Positions 44,011-52,893 of a DNA stretch of 64,000 nucleotides are shown piece after piece. The translations under genes and the position numbers were made by a program. The stretch comes from an uncultured Bradyrhizobium sp. (GTDB lineage: Bacteria; Pseudomonadota; Alphaproteobacteria; Rhizobiales; Xanthobacteraceae). The DNA is taken from contig NZ_CAKZHY010000172.1 in the NCBI RefSeq assembly GCF_936928535.1, forward strand, positions 1-64,000, given 5' to 3'. Below the pieces are notes generated by a model, which saw only the letters and a program-made list of their open reading frames with translations, searched no databases and was not told the DNA's origin. Numbering within the stretch: the stretch's first letter is position 1; the number at the start of each line of letters is the position of its first letter.

Positions 44011-45432
44011 ATGAACGGCGATCCCTGCCTGCTGTCCGCAACCGAATTGCGTCGCCTGATTGCGGACAAGCAGATCTCCCCCGTTGAAGTCACGCGCGCA
44101 GTGCTCGCGCGCGCCGAGGCGCTCCAGCCCAGGCTGAACTGTTTCATCACGATCTGCGGCGACGAGGCGATGGCAGCGGCCCGCGAGGCCGAGCGCAAGG
44201 TGATGGCCGGCGAGCCGCTTGGCCTGCTGCATGGGCTCCCCGTCACGGTCAAGGACATCGTCAATACCAGGGGCGTCAGGACCACGTTTGGTGCCGTTCC
44301 CTACAAGGATAACGTCCCCACCGAGGACGCCGTCGCGGTCGCGAGACTGCGCAACGAAGGCGCGATCCTGATCGGCAAGACAACGACGCCGGAATTCGGC
44401 AGCAAGTGCCTGACCGACTCGCCGCTATTCGGCCGCACGCGCAACGCCTGGAGCGCCGAGCGCTCCTCCGGCGGGTCCAGCGGCGGTGCGGCGGTCGCCG
44501 TTGCGAGCGGCATCGCGCCGCTGGCGATCGCAACCGACGGGGGTGGTTCGACGCGGATTCCGGCCGCCTGCAACGGTGTGGTCGGCTTGAAGCAAAGCAA
44601 CGGCGTGATCGCGCACAGCCAGGCGCTCGACGCCTTCGGCAACCAGACCTATGTCACGCCGACCACGCGTACCGTCGCCGACACCGCCCTGATGATGCAG
44701 GCAATGGCCGGCGAGGACGCCTGCGATCCCTGGTCGATCGGCATGCCCGTGCCGGATTTCATTGGCACCGCCGCCCCCCGCGGCGATTTGCGCGGACAGA
44801 AAGTGCTGTTTTGCGCGTCGCCGCCGGGGCGGCCTGTCTCCGCCGATGTCACTACAGCTTTCACGACGAGTCTCGATCGGCTCGCCGATCTCGGTGCCGA
44901 GCTCGAAGAATTCTCCGGCGAGGGCTACGACGTCGAGCCGATCTGGCGCGCCATCAATCACACCGTCTGGCGCTCGCGGTTTTCGAAGCTCGTAGCCGAG
45001 CGGCGCGATGTTCTGAGCGAGGCCTTCGTCAAGCAGATTGCGCTCGCCACCAATGTCAGCGGCGTTGACTATCAGGAGGCGATGTTCGCGCGGACGGCGT
45101 TGTTCCGTCGCGTGCAATCCCTGCTTGCGCGCGGGCACCTCTTGGCGATGCCGACCATCACCCGCACCGCGCTGCCGATCGATCAGGATCTGTTCGGCAA
45201 GATCGAGATCGATGGGGTGCAGTTTGATAGCGTCCGCCCGCACTGGTTCCCCTGGACCATGCCGTTCAACATGACCGGCCATCCCGCGATCAGTCTGCCC
45301 TGCGGCTTTGGCCGCGACGGGCTGCCGATCGGGCTCCAGCTTGTCGGCCGCTTCCGGCATGATGCGGAATTGCTGCGGGTCAGCGCGCTGTTCGAAGCTT
45401 CTCACGACTTTCTCGCCCGCCGGCCGGAATGA
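44011..45432 (+). CDS. Amidase, amidase-signature family
   Basis: A 473-residue amide hydrolase of the GatA-like family. The Ser-cisSer-Lys triad is visible: lysine in LPVTVKDIV, the serines in SSGGSSGGAAVAVASG and in TDGGGSTRIPAACNG. A C-terminal conserved block is FNMTGHPAISLPCGFGRDGLPIGLQLVG. It is not GatA itself because gatC and gatB are absent. The peptide-type importer encoded next may bring in its amide substrate. Confidence 0.9.
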   Translation: MNGDPCLLSATELRRLIADKQISPVEVTRAVLARAEALQPRLNCFITICGDEAMAAAREAERKVMAGEPLGLLHGLPVTVKDIVNTRGVRTTFGAVPYKDNVPTEDAVAVARLRNEGAILIGKTTTPEFGSKCLTDSPLFGRTRNAWSAERSSGGSSGGAAVAVASGIAPLAIATDGGGSTRIPAACNGVVGLKQSNGVIAHSQALDAFGNQTYVTPTTRTVADTALMMQAMAGEDACDPWSIGMPVPDFIGTAAPRGDLRGQKVLFCASPPGRPVSADVTTAFTTSLDRLADLGAELEEFSGEGYDVEPIWRAINHTVWRSRFSKLVAERRDVLSEAFVKQIALATNVSGVDYQEAMFARTALFRRVQSLLARGHLLAMPTITRTALPIDQDLFGKIEIDGVQFDSVRPHWFPWTMPFNMTGHPAISLPCGFGRDGLPIGLQLVGRFRHDAELLRVSALFEASHDFLARRPE

Positions 45433-45516
45433 CAACATGCACGCGCCGCAAAGGGCTTGCGTCCGGCGTCCGGACATGTTGATCGTGCCGCTGATGAGCC
45501 CTGAGCCCGACCGCGC

Positions 45517-46467
45517 ATGAGCGTATTTGTCCTCCGACGTGTCCTGACACTGCTCGCGACGCTGGTCGGCGCATCCGTGATCATTTTCCTGGTGCTGGAT
45601 GCGCTTCCGGGCAACGCTGCGCAGATGCTGATGGGCGCAGATGCCTCGGCCGACGCGGTCCGCGCGCTCACCGTCAAGCTCGGGCTCGATCAGCCGCTGG
45701 CGGTTCGCTACCTGCAATGGATCAAGGGGCTCGTCGTCGGCGATCTCGGCAATTCCTATGTCTATGGCACGCCGGTCGCCAGCCTGATCGCAGAGCGGTT
45801 GGTGCTGACCGTTCCGCTCGCGATCATGTCGATGCTGATCACCGTGGTGCTGGCGCTCTCGGCCGGGATCTACACCGCGGCCAACCACAACAAGCTTGGC
45901 GACGTCGGCGTGATGTCGCTGACGCAAGTGGGTATAGCGCTCCCAAACTTCTGGTTCGCCATCCTTTTGGTGCTGCTGTTCGCGGTGCGGCTGCAATGGC
46001 TTTCCGCAGGCGGATTTGCCGGTTGGGATGACGGCATCTGGCTAGGCGTCAAATCGCTGCTGTTGCCGTCGATCTCGCTGGCCGTGGTGCAGGCCGCGAT
46101 CCTCGCCCGCGTCACCCGCTCGGCGGTGCTCGAAGTGCTGCGCGAGGACTTCGTCCGCACGGCGCGTGCAAAGGGGCTCGGCAAGCGCGAGGTGCTGTGG
46201 AGCCATGTGCTGCGCAACGCCATGATCCCCGTGATGACGGTGATGGGCCTGCAATTCGCCAATCTGCTCGCCGGCACGATCGTGATCGAGAACGTGTTCT
46301 ACTTGCCAGGCCTCGGACGGCTGATCTTCCAGTCGATCGCCAACCGCGACCTGATCGTGGTGCGCAATTGCGTGATGCTGCTCGCGACTATGGTCGTCAT
46401 CGTCAATTTCGTGGTCGACGTGCTCTATGCCTTCATCGATCCCCGCATCAAGGTGCACGACCTGTGA
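45517..46467 (+). CDS. Peptide/amide ABC transporter permease (DppB type)
   Basis: A 316-residue permease with six spans. N-terminal block VLRRVLTLLATLVGASVIIFLVLDALPGNAA and the EAA loop VLREDFVRTARAKGLGKREVLWSHVLRNAMIPV are typical of DppB/OppB. It follows the amidase gene by 84 bases and overlaps the next permease by GTGA. Confidence 0.92.
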   Translation: MSVFVLRRVLTLLATLVGASVIIFLVLDALPGNAAQMLMGADASADAVRALTVKLGLDQPLAVRYLQWIKGLVVGDLGNSYVYGTPVASLIAERLVLTVPLAIMSMLITVVLALSAGIYTAANHNKLGDVGVMSLTQVGIALPNFWFAILLVLLFAVRLQWLSAGGFAGWDDGIWLGVKSLLLPSISLAVVQAAILARVTRSAVLEVLREDFVRTARAKGLGKREVLWSHVLRNAMIPVMTVMGLQFANLLAGTIVIENVFYLPGLGRLIFQSIANRDLIVVRNCVMLLATMVVIVNFVVDVLYAFIDPRIKVHDL

Positions 46468-47357
46468 GCGCGCAGCTTTCCACCCCGGTTGACGCGCCGG
46501 TCGCAATGCGCCCCTTGCCGCCCAGGACCTTCTGGGGCCGCGCGCTGCGCCATCGCAGCTTTGTGCTGGGCGGTGCGCTCAGCCTGCTGGTGGTCGCCTC
46601 GGCCTTGCTCTCGCTGGTGTGGACTCCGTGGTCGCCTTACGAGATCGATATCGCCTCGAAGCTTCGGCCGCCGTCGGCGGCGCATTGGCTCGGCACCGAT
46701 TCCTTCGGTCGCGACATCGTCTCGCTGCTTCTCGCGGGCGCCCGCTCGACCATCCTGGTCGGCATCATCGCGGTCAGCATCGGTCTTTCCTTCGGCGTCT
46801 GCCTCGGCCTGATCGCGTCGGCCAAGCGCGGCTGGACCGAAGAGATCATCATGCGCTTCTCCGATTTCACCTTCGCCTTCCCGGCGGTGCTCTCGGCGAT
46901 CATGCTTGCCGCGGTCGCGGGGCCTGGCATGGTGACCTCGATCATTGCGATCGGCATCTTCCAGATCCCGACCCTGACCCGGCTGACGCGGGGCTCCGCG
47001 AATGCGATCTGGGCCCGCGAATTCGTGCTGGCGGCGCGCGCCTCGGGCAAGGGCGCCTTCCGCATCACCATCGAGCACGTGCTGCCGAACATTCTCTCAA
47101 TCCTGATCGTGCAGGCGACCATCCAGTTTGCGCTGGCAATCCTCGCTGAAGCGGCGCTGTCCTATCTCGGCCTCGGCACGCAGCCGCCACAGCCGTCGTG
47201 GGGTCGCATGCTGAACGATGCGCAGACCATGCTGTTCCAGTCGCCGATGCTCGCGGTCTATCCGGGCGCGGCGATCGCTATCGCGGTGCTCGGACTCAAT
47301 CTGCTCGGCGATGGCTTGCGCGATCTGCTCGATCCCCGACTGGCGCGGGAGCGGTAA
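46464..47357 (+). CDS. Peptide/amide ABC transporter permease (DppC type)
   Basis: A 297-residue permease with an N-terminal OppC_N region, then the block LGTDSFGRDIVSLLLAGARSTILVG and EAA loop REFVLAARASGKGAFRITIEHVLPNIL. GTG start overlaps the preceding stop. A longer open frame upstream is a shadow. Partner of the DppB-type protein. Confidence 0.92.
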   Translation: MSAQLSTPVDAPVAMRPLPPRTFWGRALRHRSFVLGGALSLLVVASALLSLVWTPWSPYEIDIASKLRPPSAAHWLGTDSFGRDIVSLLLAGARSTILVGIIAVSIGLSFGVCLGLIASAKRGWTEEIIMRFSDFTFAFPAVLSAIMLAAVAGPGMVTSIIAIGIFQIPTLTRLTRGSANAIWAREFVLAARASGKGAFRITIEHVLPNILSILIVQATIQFALAILAEAALSYLGLGTQPPQPSWGRMLNDAQTMLFQSPMLAVYPGAAIAIAVLGLNLLGDGLRDLLDPRLARER

Positions 47358-47359
47358 CG

Positions 47360-48367
47360 ATGGCTGATCCCGCACCCCTGATCGAGGTCGACAATCTCGG
47401 CGTCCGCCTCAGTACCAGCCGCGGCCCGGCACAGGCCGTGCGCGGCGTCAGTTTTTCGTTGAAACGCGGCGAGACGCTCGGGCTTGTCGGTGAATCCGGC
47501 TGCGGCAAGTCGGTCACAGCGCTGTCGCTGATGGGATTGCTGCCTGACAGCGCCGTCCTGACCGGCAGTATCAAGCTTGACGGCGAGGAACTTGCGCGGT
47601 TGGCTGATGCCGATTACTGCAAGCTGCGCGGCAACCGCATCAGCATGATCTTCCAGGAGCCGATGACGGCGCTCAACCCGATGCACACCATCGGCCATCA
47701 GGTCGCAGAACCTTTGCGGCGTCACAAGAAATATTCCGCCGCGCAGGCGCGGAAAGAAGCGATCGCGTTGCTCGACCGCGTCGGGCTGCCCGATCCGGCA
47801 AAACGCATCGATGCCTATCCGCACCAGTTCTCCGGCGGCCAGCGTCAGCGCGTCACCATCGCCATGGCACTCGCCTGCGAGCCCGATCTGTTGATCGCGG
47901 ACGAGCCGACCACGGCGCTCGACGTCACCATCCAGGGTCAGATCCTCGACCTCATCGCCGATCTCATCGAAGAACGGGGCATGTCGATGATCCTGATCTC
48001 GCATGATCTCGGCGTCATCGCCGAGAACGTGCAGCGCATGATGGTGATGTATGGCGGCACGGTCGTCGAGAGCGGGCCGACCGACGAGGTGTTCCGCCGG
48101 ATGGGACATCCCTATACGCAGGGCCTGTTCCGCGCCCGCCCAAAGCTCGGTGCGCGCAAGGGGACGCGGCTGACGACGATCTCGGGCACGGTGCCGGAGC
48201 TCGCCGATCTGCCGGCGGGCTGCGCCTTTGCTGATCGCTGCCCGCTGGTCGTGGACAAATGCCGCGTAGCGCTGCCGCCGATGGTCGAGGTCGGCTCCAC
48301 GCATGTCGTGCGCTGCATCCGGACTGATGTCTCCATGGCCGCGAATGTCGGAGCGCTGTCCGAATGA
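47360..48367 (+). CDS. Peptide/amide ABC transporter ATPase (DppD type)
   Basis: A 335-residue ATPase. Walker A GESGCGKSVTALSLMGLLP, signature FSGGQRQRVTIAMALACEPDLLIADEPTTALDVTIQ, and the C-terminal oligopeptide-transporter region with spaced cysteines (CAFADRCPLVVDKC). ATG 47360 comes right after the permease stop. It overlaps the second ATPase gene by ATGA. Confidence 0.93.
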   Translation: MADPAPLIEVDNLGVRLSTSRGPAQAVRGVSFSLKRGETLGLVGESGCGKSVTALSLMGLLPDSAVLTGSIKLDGEELARLADADYCKLRGNRISMIFQEPMTALNPMHTIGHQVAEPLRRHKKYSAAQARKEAIALLDRVGLPDPAKRIDAYPHQFSGGQRQRVTIAMALACEPDLLIADEPTTALDVTIQGQILDLIADLIEERGMSMILISHDLGVIAENVQRMMVMYGGTVVESGPTDEVFRRMGHPYTQGLFRARPKLGARKGTRLTTISGTVPELADLPAGCAFADRCPLVVDKCRVALPPMVEVGSTHVVRCIRTDVSMAANVGALSE

Positions 48368-49368
48368 CCGCCGCACCGCTCCTCGACGTCAAGAATCTCG
48401 AGCAGTGCTACACGCTGCCACGCGAAAGCCTGTTCCGTCCGCCCGGACAGGTCCGCGCGCTCAACGGCGTCAGCGTGCAGGTCCAGTCCGGCAAGAGCCT
48501 CGGCATCGTCGGCGAATCCGGCTCGGGCAAGTCGACCTTCGCACGGGTGGTGATGGCCCTCGAGCGACCGACGGGAGGACAGGTCGCGCTGCTCGGCCGC
48601 GATCTCAATGGCATTTCTCCCGATGAGCTGCGCCGTGCCCGGCGCGATTTCCAGATGGTGTTCCAGGATCCCTACGGATCGCTCGACCCGCGCCAGACCA
48701 TTGCGCGCATCGTCGCCGAGCCGCTCACCGTGCTCGATGACGCCGACCGCACCACGTTCCGTGTCCGCGTTGCTGCGGTGCTGAAGCAGGTCGGCTTGCG
48801 CGATGCGGACATGGACAAATATCCGCACGAATTCTCCGGCGGCCAGCGCCAGCGCATCGCGATCGCGCGCGCGCTGATCACCCAACCAAAGCTGATTGTC
48901 GCGGACGAGCCGGTCTCCGCGCTCGACGTGTCCGTTCAGGCACAGGTCCTCAACCTGATGCAGGATCTCCAGGAGCAGTTCGGCCTCAGCTACATCCTGA
49001 TCAGCCACGACCTCGCCGTGGTCGATTATCTCTGCGACGAGGTCGCGGTGATGTATCTCGGCCGGGTCGTCGAGCAGGGGCGGCCGGAGGATCTGTTCGA
49101 GCATTGCGCCCATCCCTATACGCGGGCGCTGCTCGACGCCGTGCCGCGGGCGCAGGCCGGGGGTGGCCGGCGCCGGCGCGGGGCCCAGGCGATCGCTTCG
49201 CAATCGGCGGCCGCGACCGGGTGCCCCTATGTGGCGCGCTGCCCCCTTGCTGACCAGCATTGCCGCGAGGTTCCGCCCTTGCTACGCAGGGTGGGCGAGG
49301 GACATCTCGCCGCCTGCCACAAGGCGGAGGCCGTGATGGCATTGCCGCAGGCGGCCATGGAAGGTTAA
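48364..49368 (+). CDS. Peptide/amide ABC transporter ATPase (DppF type)
   Basis: A 334-residue ATPase. Early block YTLPRESLFRPPGQVRALNGV, Walker A GESGSGKSTFARVVMALE, signature FSGGQRQRIAIARALITQP, Walker B LIVADEPVSALDVSVQ. The C-terminal cysteine region is CPYVARCPLADQHC. It pairs with the DppD-type subunit. Confidence 0.93.
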   Translation: MTAAPLLDVKNLEQCYTLPRESLFRPPGQVRALNGVSVQVQSGKSLGIVGESGSGKSTFARVVMALERPTGGQVALLGRDLNGISPDELRRARRDFQMVFQDPYGSLDPRQTIARIVAEPLTVLDDADRTTFRVRVAAVLKQVGLRDADMDKYPHEFSGGQRQRIAIARALITQPKLIVADEPVSALDVSVQAQVLNLMQDLQEQFGLSYILISHDLAVVDYLCDEVAVMYLGRVVEQGRPEDLFEHCAHPYTRALLDAVPRAQAGGGRRRRGAQAIASQSAAATGCPYVARCPLADQHCREVPPLLRRVGEGHLAACHKAEAVMALPQAAMEG

Positions 49369-49426
49369 TGTCGGCTACAAGATTGGCGTCACCGCAAGAG
49401 CACAAGAGAAGGCCGGGGAGTTGGGC

Positions 49427-50920
49427 ATGTTGAAGAAACTATCGATCGTCGCTATTGCCGCGGCATTGGCCGCGGCGCCGCTGCCGGTGCTGGCGCAAAG
49501 CAAGAAGGACAGCGTCGTCATGGGCATGACGCTGGAGCCGCCGGGGCTCGATCCGACCAACGCGGCCGCCGCCGCGATCGCCGAGGTCACGCTCTACAAC
49601 ATCTACGAGACGCTGACCAAGATCAACGAGGACGGCTCGGTCTCGCCGCTGCTCGCCGACAGCTGGACGGCGTCACCGGACCTGAAGACCTATACGTTCA
49701 AGCTGCACAAGGGCGTCAAATTCCAGAACGGCGAGGCCTTCGATTCCGCCGCGGTGAAATTCTCGTTCGAGCGCAACGCGGCCGCGAACAGCACCAACAA
49801 GGACAAGAGCCTGTTTCAGGCCTTCGAGAAGGTCGATGCGCCCGACGCGGGCACGATCGTGATCACCCTGAAGAATTCCGAGCCGAACCTGCCGTTCCTG
49901 CTGGGGCAGGCGAGCGCCTCGATCGTCGAGCCGAAGAGCGCGGCGACCAACATCACGCAGCCGGTCGGCACCGGCCCCTATCAGCTAGGCGCCTGGGCCA
50001 AGGGCTCGTCGATCACGCTGAACAAGTGGGCCGACTATCGCAACCCCTCCGCGATCAAGCTCTCGAAGGTGACGATCCGTTTCATCTCCGATCCCGCCGC
50101 CCAGGCTGCGGCGCTGCTCTCGGGTGACGTGGACGCATTTCCGCGTATCGCAACCCGCGTTGTTGCCCAATTCAAGGCCGACCCGCGCTTTACCGTTCTG
50201 ATCGGCGGTTCGAAGGCCAAGACCATCGTGGCCATCAACGAAAAGAAGAAGCCGCTTGACGATGTCAGGGTGCGCCGCGCCATCCTCGCCGCCATCGACC
50301 GCAAGGCGATGATCGAAGGTGCGGCTGAAGGCTTCGGCACGCCGATCGGCAGCTTCTACACGCCGGGCTCGCTCGGCTATGTCGACACCACCGCCATCAA
50401 CCCCCACGATCCCGAGAAGGCGAAGAAGCTGCTCGCTGAGGCCGGCGTCACCACGCCGCTCGAGCTCAGCCTGAAGCTGCCGCCGCCGCCCTACGCGCGG
50501 CAGGGCGGCGAGATCCTCGCGGCGCAACTTGCCAAGGTCGGCATCAACGCCAAGATCGAGAACGTCGAGTGGGCGCAGTGGCTGTCGCAGGCGTTCGCGC
50601 CGAACGGGCCGCACAATTACGACCTCACTATCGTCTCCCATGTCGAGCCGTTCGATCTCGTCAAGCTGACCGAGCCCGACTTCTATCTCGGCTACAACAG
50701 CGAGGCCTTCAACGCGCTCTACAAGCAGATCGTGTCGACGCCCGACGAGGCCGGCCGCGCCAAGCTGCTCGGCGATGCCCAGAAGATGCTGGCGACCGAC
50801 GCCGTGGCCGGCTTCCTGTTCCAGCCGCAATGGCCCACGGTCATCAACAAGAAGCTGAAGGGCGTCTGGAAGGAAGTCCCGCAGTTCGAGAACGACTTGT
50901 CGGCCTGGTCCTGGGAGTAA
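49427..50920 (+). CDS. Peptide/amide ABC transporter substrate-binding protein (family 5)
   Basis: A 497-residue periplasmic protein with a signal peptide ending near residue 24 (APLPVLAQS). The family 5 pattern is seen in GMTLEPPGLDPTNAAAAAIAEVTLYNIYETLTKI, LHKGVKFQNGEAFDSAAVKFSFER and PVGTGPYQL. ATG 49427 after GGGGAG is preferred to TTG 49421. Here the binding protein is the last gene of the operon, and a clear terminator follows. Substrate could be a peptide, a glutathione-like compound or a small amide. Confidence 0.92.
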   Translation: MLKKLSIVAIAAALAAAPLPVLAQSKKDSVVMGMTLEPPGLDPTNAAAAAIAEVTLYNIYETLTKINEDGSVSPLLADSWTASPDLKTYTFKLHKGVKFQNGEAFDSAAVKFSFERNAAANSTNKDKSLFQAFEKVDAPDAGTIVITLKNSEPNLPFLLGQASASIVEPKSAATNITQPVGTGPYQLGAWAKGSSITLNKWADYRNPSAIKLSKVTIRFISDPAAQAAALLSGDVDAFPRIATRVVAQFKADPRFTVLIGGSKAKTIVAINEKKKPLDDVRVRRAILAAIDRKAMIEGAAEGFGTPIGSFYTPGSLGYVDTTAINPHDPEKAKKLLAEAGVTTPLELSLKLPPPPYARQGGEILAAQLAKVGINAKIENVEWAQWLSQAFAPNGPHNYDLTIVSHVEPFDLVKLTEPDFYLGYNSEAFNALYKQIVSTPDEAGRAKLLGDAQKMLATDAVAGFLFQPQWPTVINKKLKGVWKEVPQFENDLSAWSWE

Positions 50921-50957
50921 GCAGGACCGCCCCGTCAGTCGACATTATCGCCTCTGC

Positions 50958-50994
50958 AATGGCCTCTTCCCATCGGGAGGAGGCCATTCGTTTT
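50958..50994 (+). terminator. Rho-independent terminator of the amidase/ABC operon
   Basis: AATGGCCTCTTCCC pairs with GGGAGGAGGCCATT (one mismatch) around ATC, followed by CGTTTT. It lies 38 bases past the binding-protein stop. Confidence 0.8.
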
Positions 50995-51145
50995 GGCTCG
51001 CCAGGACATGATCCGAAAACAACCCCATGCACCGTAGGGATGGGCCTGAAAGGTCTGGTGGATTTTCGAATTTGACGAAATTGCTTGCTCCGTCGGGCAA
51101 AACACTGGCATATTGGTAGGATCGGAAATTCAGAAACGATCGGCC

Positions 51146-51163
51146 GACTAACAATTGTTAGTC
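51146..51163. promoter_or_regulatory. Perfect 18-bp palindrome upstream of peroxidase
   Basis: GACTAACAATTGTTAGTC reads the same on both strands. It lies 220 bases before the diheme peroxidase start, in a 463-base gap that otherwise holds a terminator and tandem repeats. A MarR- or TetR-type operator would look like this. Confidence 0.55.
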
Positions 51164-51168
51164 ACGGG

Positions 51169-51207
51169 CTGTTCCGCGACTCTGTTCCGCGACCCTGTTG
51201 CGCAACT
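51169..51207 (+). repeat. Three tandem 13-bp repeats
   Basis: CTGTTCCGCGACT, CTGTTCCGCGACC and CTGTTGCGCAACT stand head to tail. Copies 1 and 2 differ at one base, copy 3 at three. They begin five bases after the 18-bp palindrome. Confidence 0.7.
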
Positions 51208-51383
51208 CGTCGTTGGCGGCTGATTCCTTCCGCACTTTATGATTGCTGAAATGCCGAAAAACGATAGTGGAACAATGTCGCCGGTACGATCTGTTTAACG
51301 ATTTGCCGGTAAATTGAGCACGATTTTATCGAACGGCGTTTTGCGGTGTCGCGAATGACACCTCTTTCCTTGAGGACATTTGC

Positions 51384-52469
51384 ATGCCGACGCAGAGCTC
51401 CCATCGCTCGCGACTGCTCGTTGCGACGGTCGCATCAGCCGCACTCGGCGTTCTCGGGTCAGCGACGATCGGTTTTGGCGCCGCCGTGGTCGGCGAAAGC
51501 CGAAAGGTCGAGATCACGCAGAAAGGGCCAAGCGGTGTGGATGCGCTCAAGGCGCAGTATCGCAGGCCGGCGACGATCCCGTTCCCCAAGGACAATCCGT
51601 TCACGCCCGAGAAGGCGGCTCTCGGCAAGAAGCTCTATTTCGACACGCGCCTCTCGGTGACCTCAGCGCAGTCGTGCGCGAGCTGCCATAGCCCGGGCTT
51701 CGGCTGGGGCGACGGGCTTGCGGTCGGGGTAGGTCACGGCATGGCAAAGCTCGGTCGCCGTTCGCCGACCGTTGTCAACGCGGCCTGGAGCGCGATCTAC
51801 ATGTGGGATGGCCGTCTGCCGACGCTCGAAGACCAGGCGCTCGGTCCAATCCAGTCGCCCGGCGAAATGAACATGAAGCTCGACCAGCTCATGTCGCGAC
51901 TCGCAAGCATTCCCGAATACAAGCCGATGTTCGACGCAGCCTTTCCGGGCGAAGGCATGAAGCCGAAGACGCTGGCCCAGGCGATCGCGACCTATGAGCG
52001 TACGGTCGTCTCGGAACGAGCGCCGTTCGACGCCTGGATCGAAGGCAACGAGAAGGCGATTTCCGAACAGGCCAAGCGCGGCTTCGCGCTGTTCAACGGC
52101 AAGGCGCAATGCGCGGCCTGCCACGAGGGCTGGAACTTCACCAACGAGGGCTTCCAGGACATCGGCCTGCCGAGCAAGGACATCGGTCGCGGTGAATACC
52201 TCCCTGCAGTCATCAAGATGCAGCACGCGTTCAAGACGCCGGGCTTGCGCGAGATCACCCGCCGCGGTCCTTACATGCATGACGGTTCGCTCCCGACGCT
52301 GGAAGCGGTCATCGACCATTATGACCATGCCGGCGTCGATCGGCCCAGCCGGTCGGATCTGATGCGTCCGCTCGACCTCACCGCGCAGGACAAGGCCGAC
52401 CTCGTCGCATTCCTCAAGACTTTGACCAGTGAGCTCGGTCCGACGGCCGTGCCGGTCCTGCCACGCTAA
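51384..52469 (+). CDS. Diheme cytochrome c peroxidase / MauG family protein
   Basis: A 361-residue periplasmic diheme protein. An N-terminal signal or anchor segment (LLVATVASAALGVLGSATIGFGAAVVG) precedes two heme motifs, C98-A-S-C-H102 and C243-A-A-C-H247. The intervening block RRSPTVVNAAWSAIYMWDGRLPTLEDQALGPIQSP and the late FKTPGLREITRRGPYMHDGSLPTLEAVIDHYDHAG are characteristic of the family. It could reduce peroxide or oxidise a protein or small substrate. The next gene is a cupredoxin, a plausible electron partner. Confidence 0.92.
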   Translation: MPTQSSHRSRLLVATVASAALGVLGSATIGFGAAVVGESRKVEITQKGPSGVDALKAQYRRPATIPFPKDNPFTPEKAALGKKLYFDTRLSVTSAQSCASCHSPGFGWGDGLAVGVGHGMAKLGRRSPTVVNAAWSAIYMWDGRLPTLEDQALGPIQSPGEMNMKLDQLMSRLASIPEYKPMFDAAFPGEGMKPKTLAQAIATYERTVVSERAPFDAWIEGNEKAISEQAKRGFALFNGKAQCAACHEGWNFTNEGFQDIGLPSKDIGRGEYLPAVIKMQHAFKTPGLREITRRGPYMHDGSLPTLEAVIDHYDHAGVDRPSRSDLMRPLDLTAQDKADLVAFLKTLTSELGPTAVPVLPR

Positions 52470-52488
52470 CCCACGAAGGCTTCCTCAC

Positions 52489-52809
52489 ATGCGCACAATC
52501 GCTCTCTTCACCTGTGTCATCGTTACCGGCTTTTCGGTCGGCGCCTATGCGGCGACCGAAATCATCCATCAGCAAGGCCGCGCTTTCTCTGCCGAGAGCA
52601 TCACGGTCAAGAAGGGTGAGGCCGTCACCTTCCTGAATGACGACACGGTGCCGCACAACATCATGTCGGCCAGCAAGGGCAACGAATTCAATCTGGGATC
52701 GCAGGCGCCGGGCACCTCAACCGACGTGTCCTTCAAGGAGGCGGGCGACGTGCAGGTGATCTGCGCCATTCATCCGCGCATGAAGATGATGGTCAAGGTG
52801 ACCGACTAG
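52489..52809 (+). CDS. Periplasmic cupredoxin (plastocyanin/amicyanin-like)
   Basis: A 106-residue type 1 copper protein with a signal peptide ending near residue 21 (SVGAYAA). Copper ligands are H56 (NDDTVPHN), C92, H95 and M98 (VICAIHPRMKM), the normal Cys-x2-His-x2-Met arrangement. It starts 20 bases after the diheme peroxidase stop, so the two are probably co-transcribed and exchange electrons. Confidence 0.92.
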   Translation: MRTIALFTCVIVTGFSVGAYAATEIIHQQGRAFSAESITVKKGEAVTFLNDDTVPHNIMSASKGNEFNLGSQAPGTSTDVSFKEAGDVQVICAIHPRMKMMVKVTD

Positions 52810-52818
52810 GATTTTTTT

Positions 52819-52872
52819 CTGACGCGTTTTCTTCACGCGAACAGGTAATCCACTTCGCTCGAAAACGCTCTA
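52819..52872. repeat. Dispersed GCGTTTTC/GAAAACGC repeat, copy 2
   Basis: TGACGCGTTTTCTTCACGCG is followed by CACTTCGCTCGAAAACGCTC. It matches 36763-36815 over most of its length. It lies between the cupredoxin stop and the ribosome site of the chemoreceptor gene. Confidence 0.7.
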
Positions 52873-52893
52873 CCGAAGCGCCGGAGATTGACG

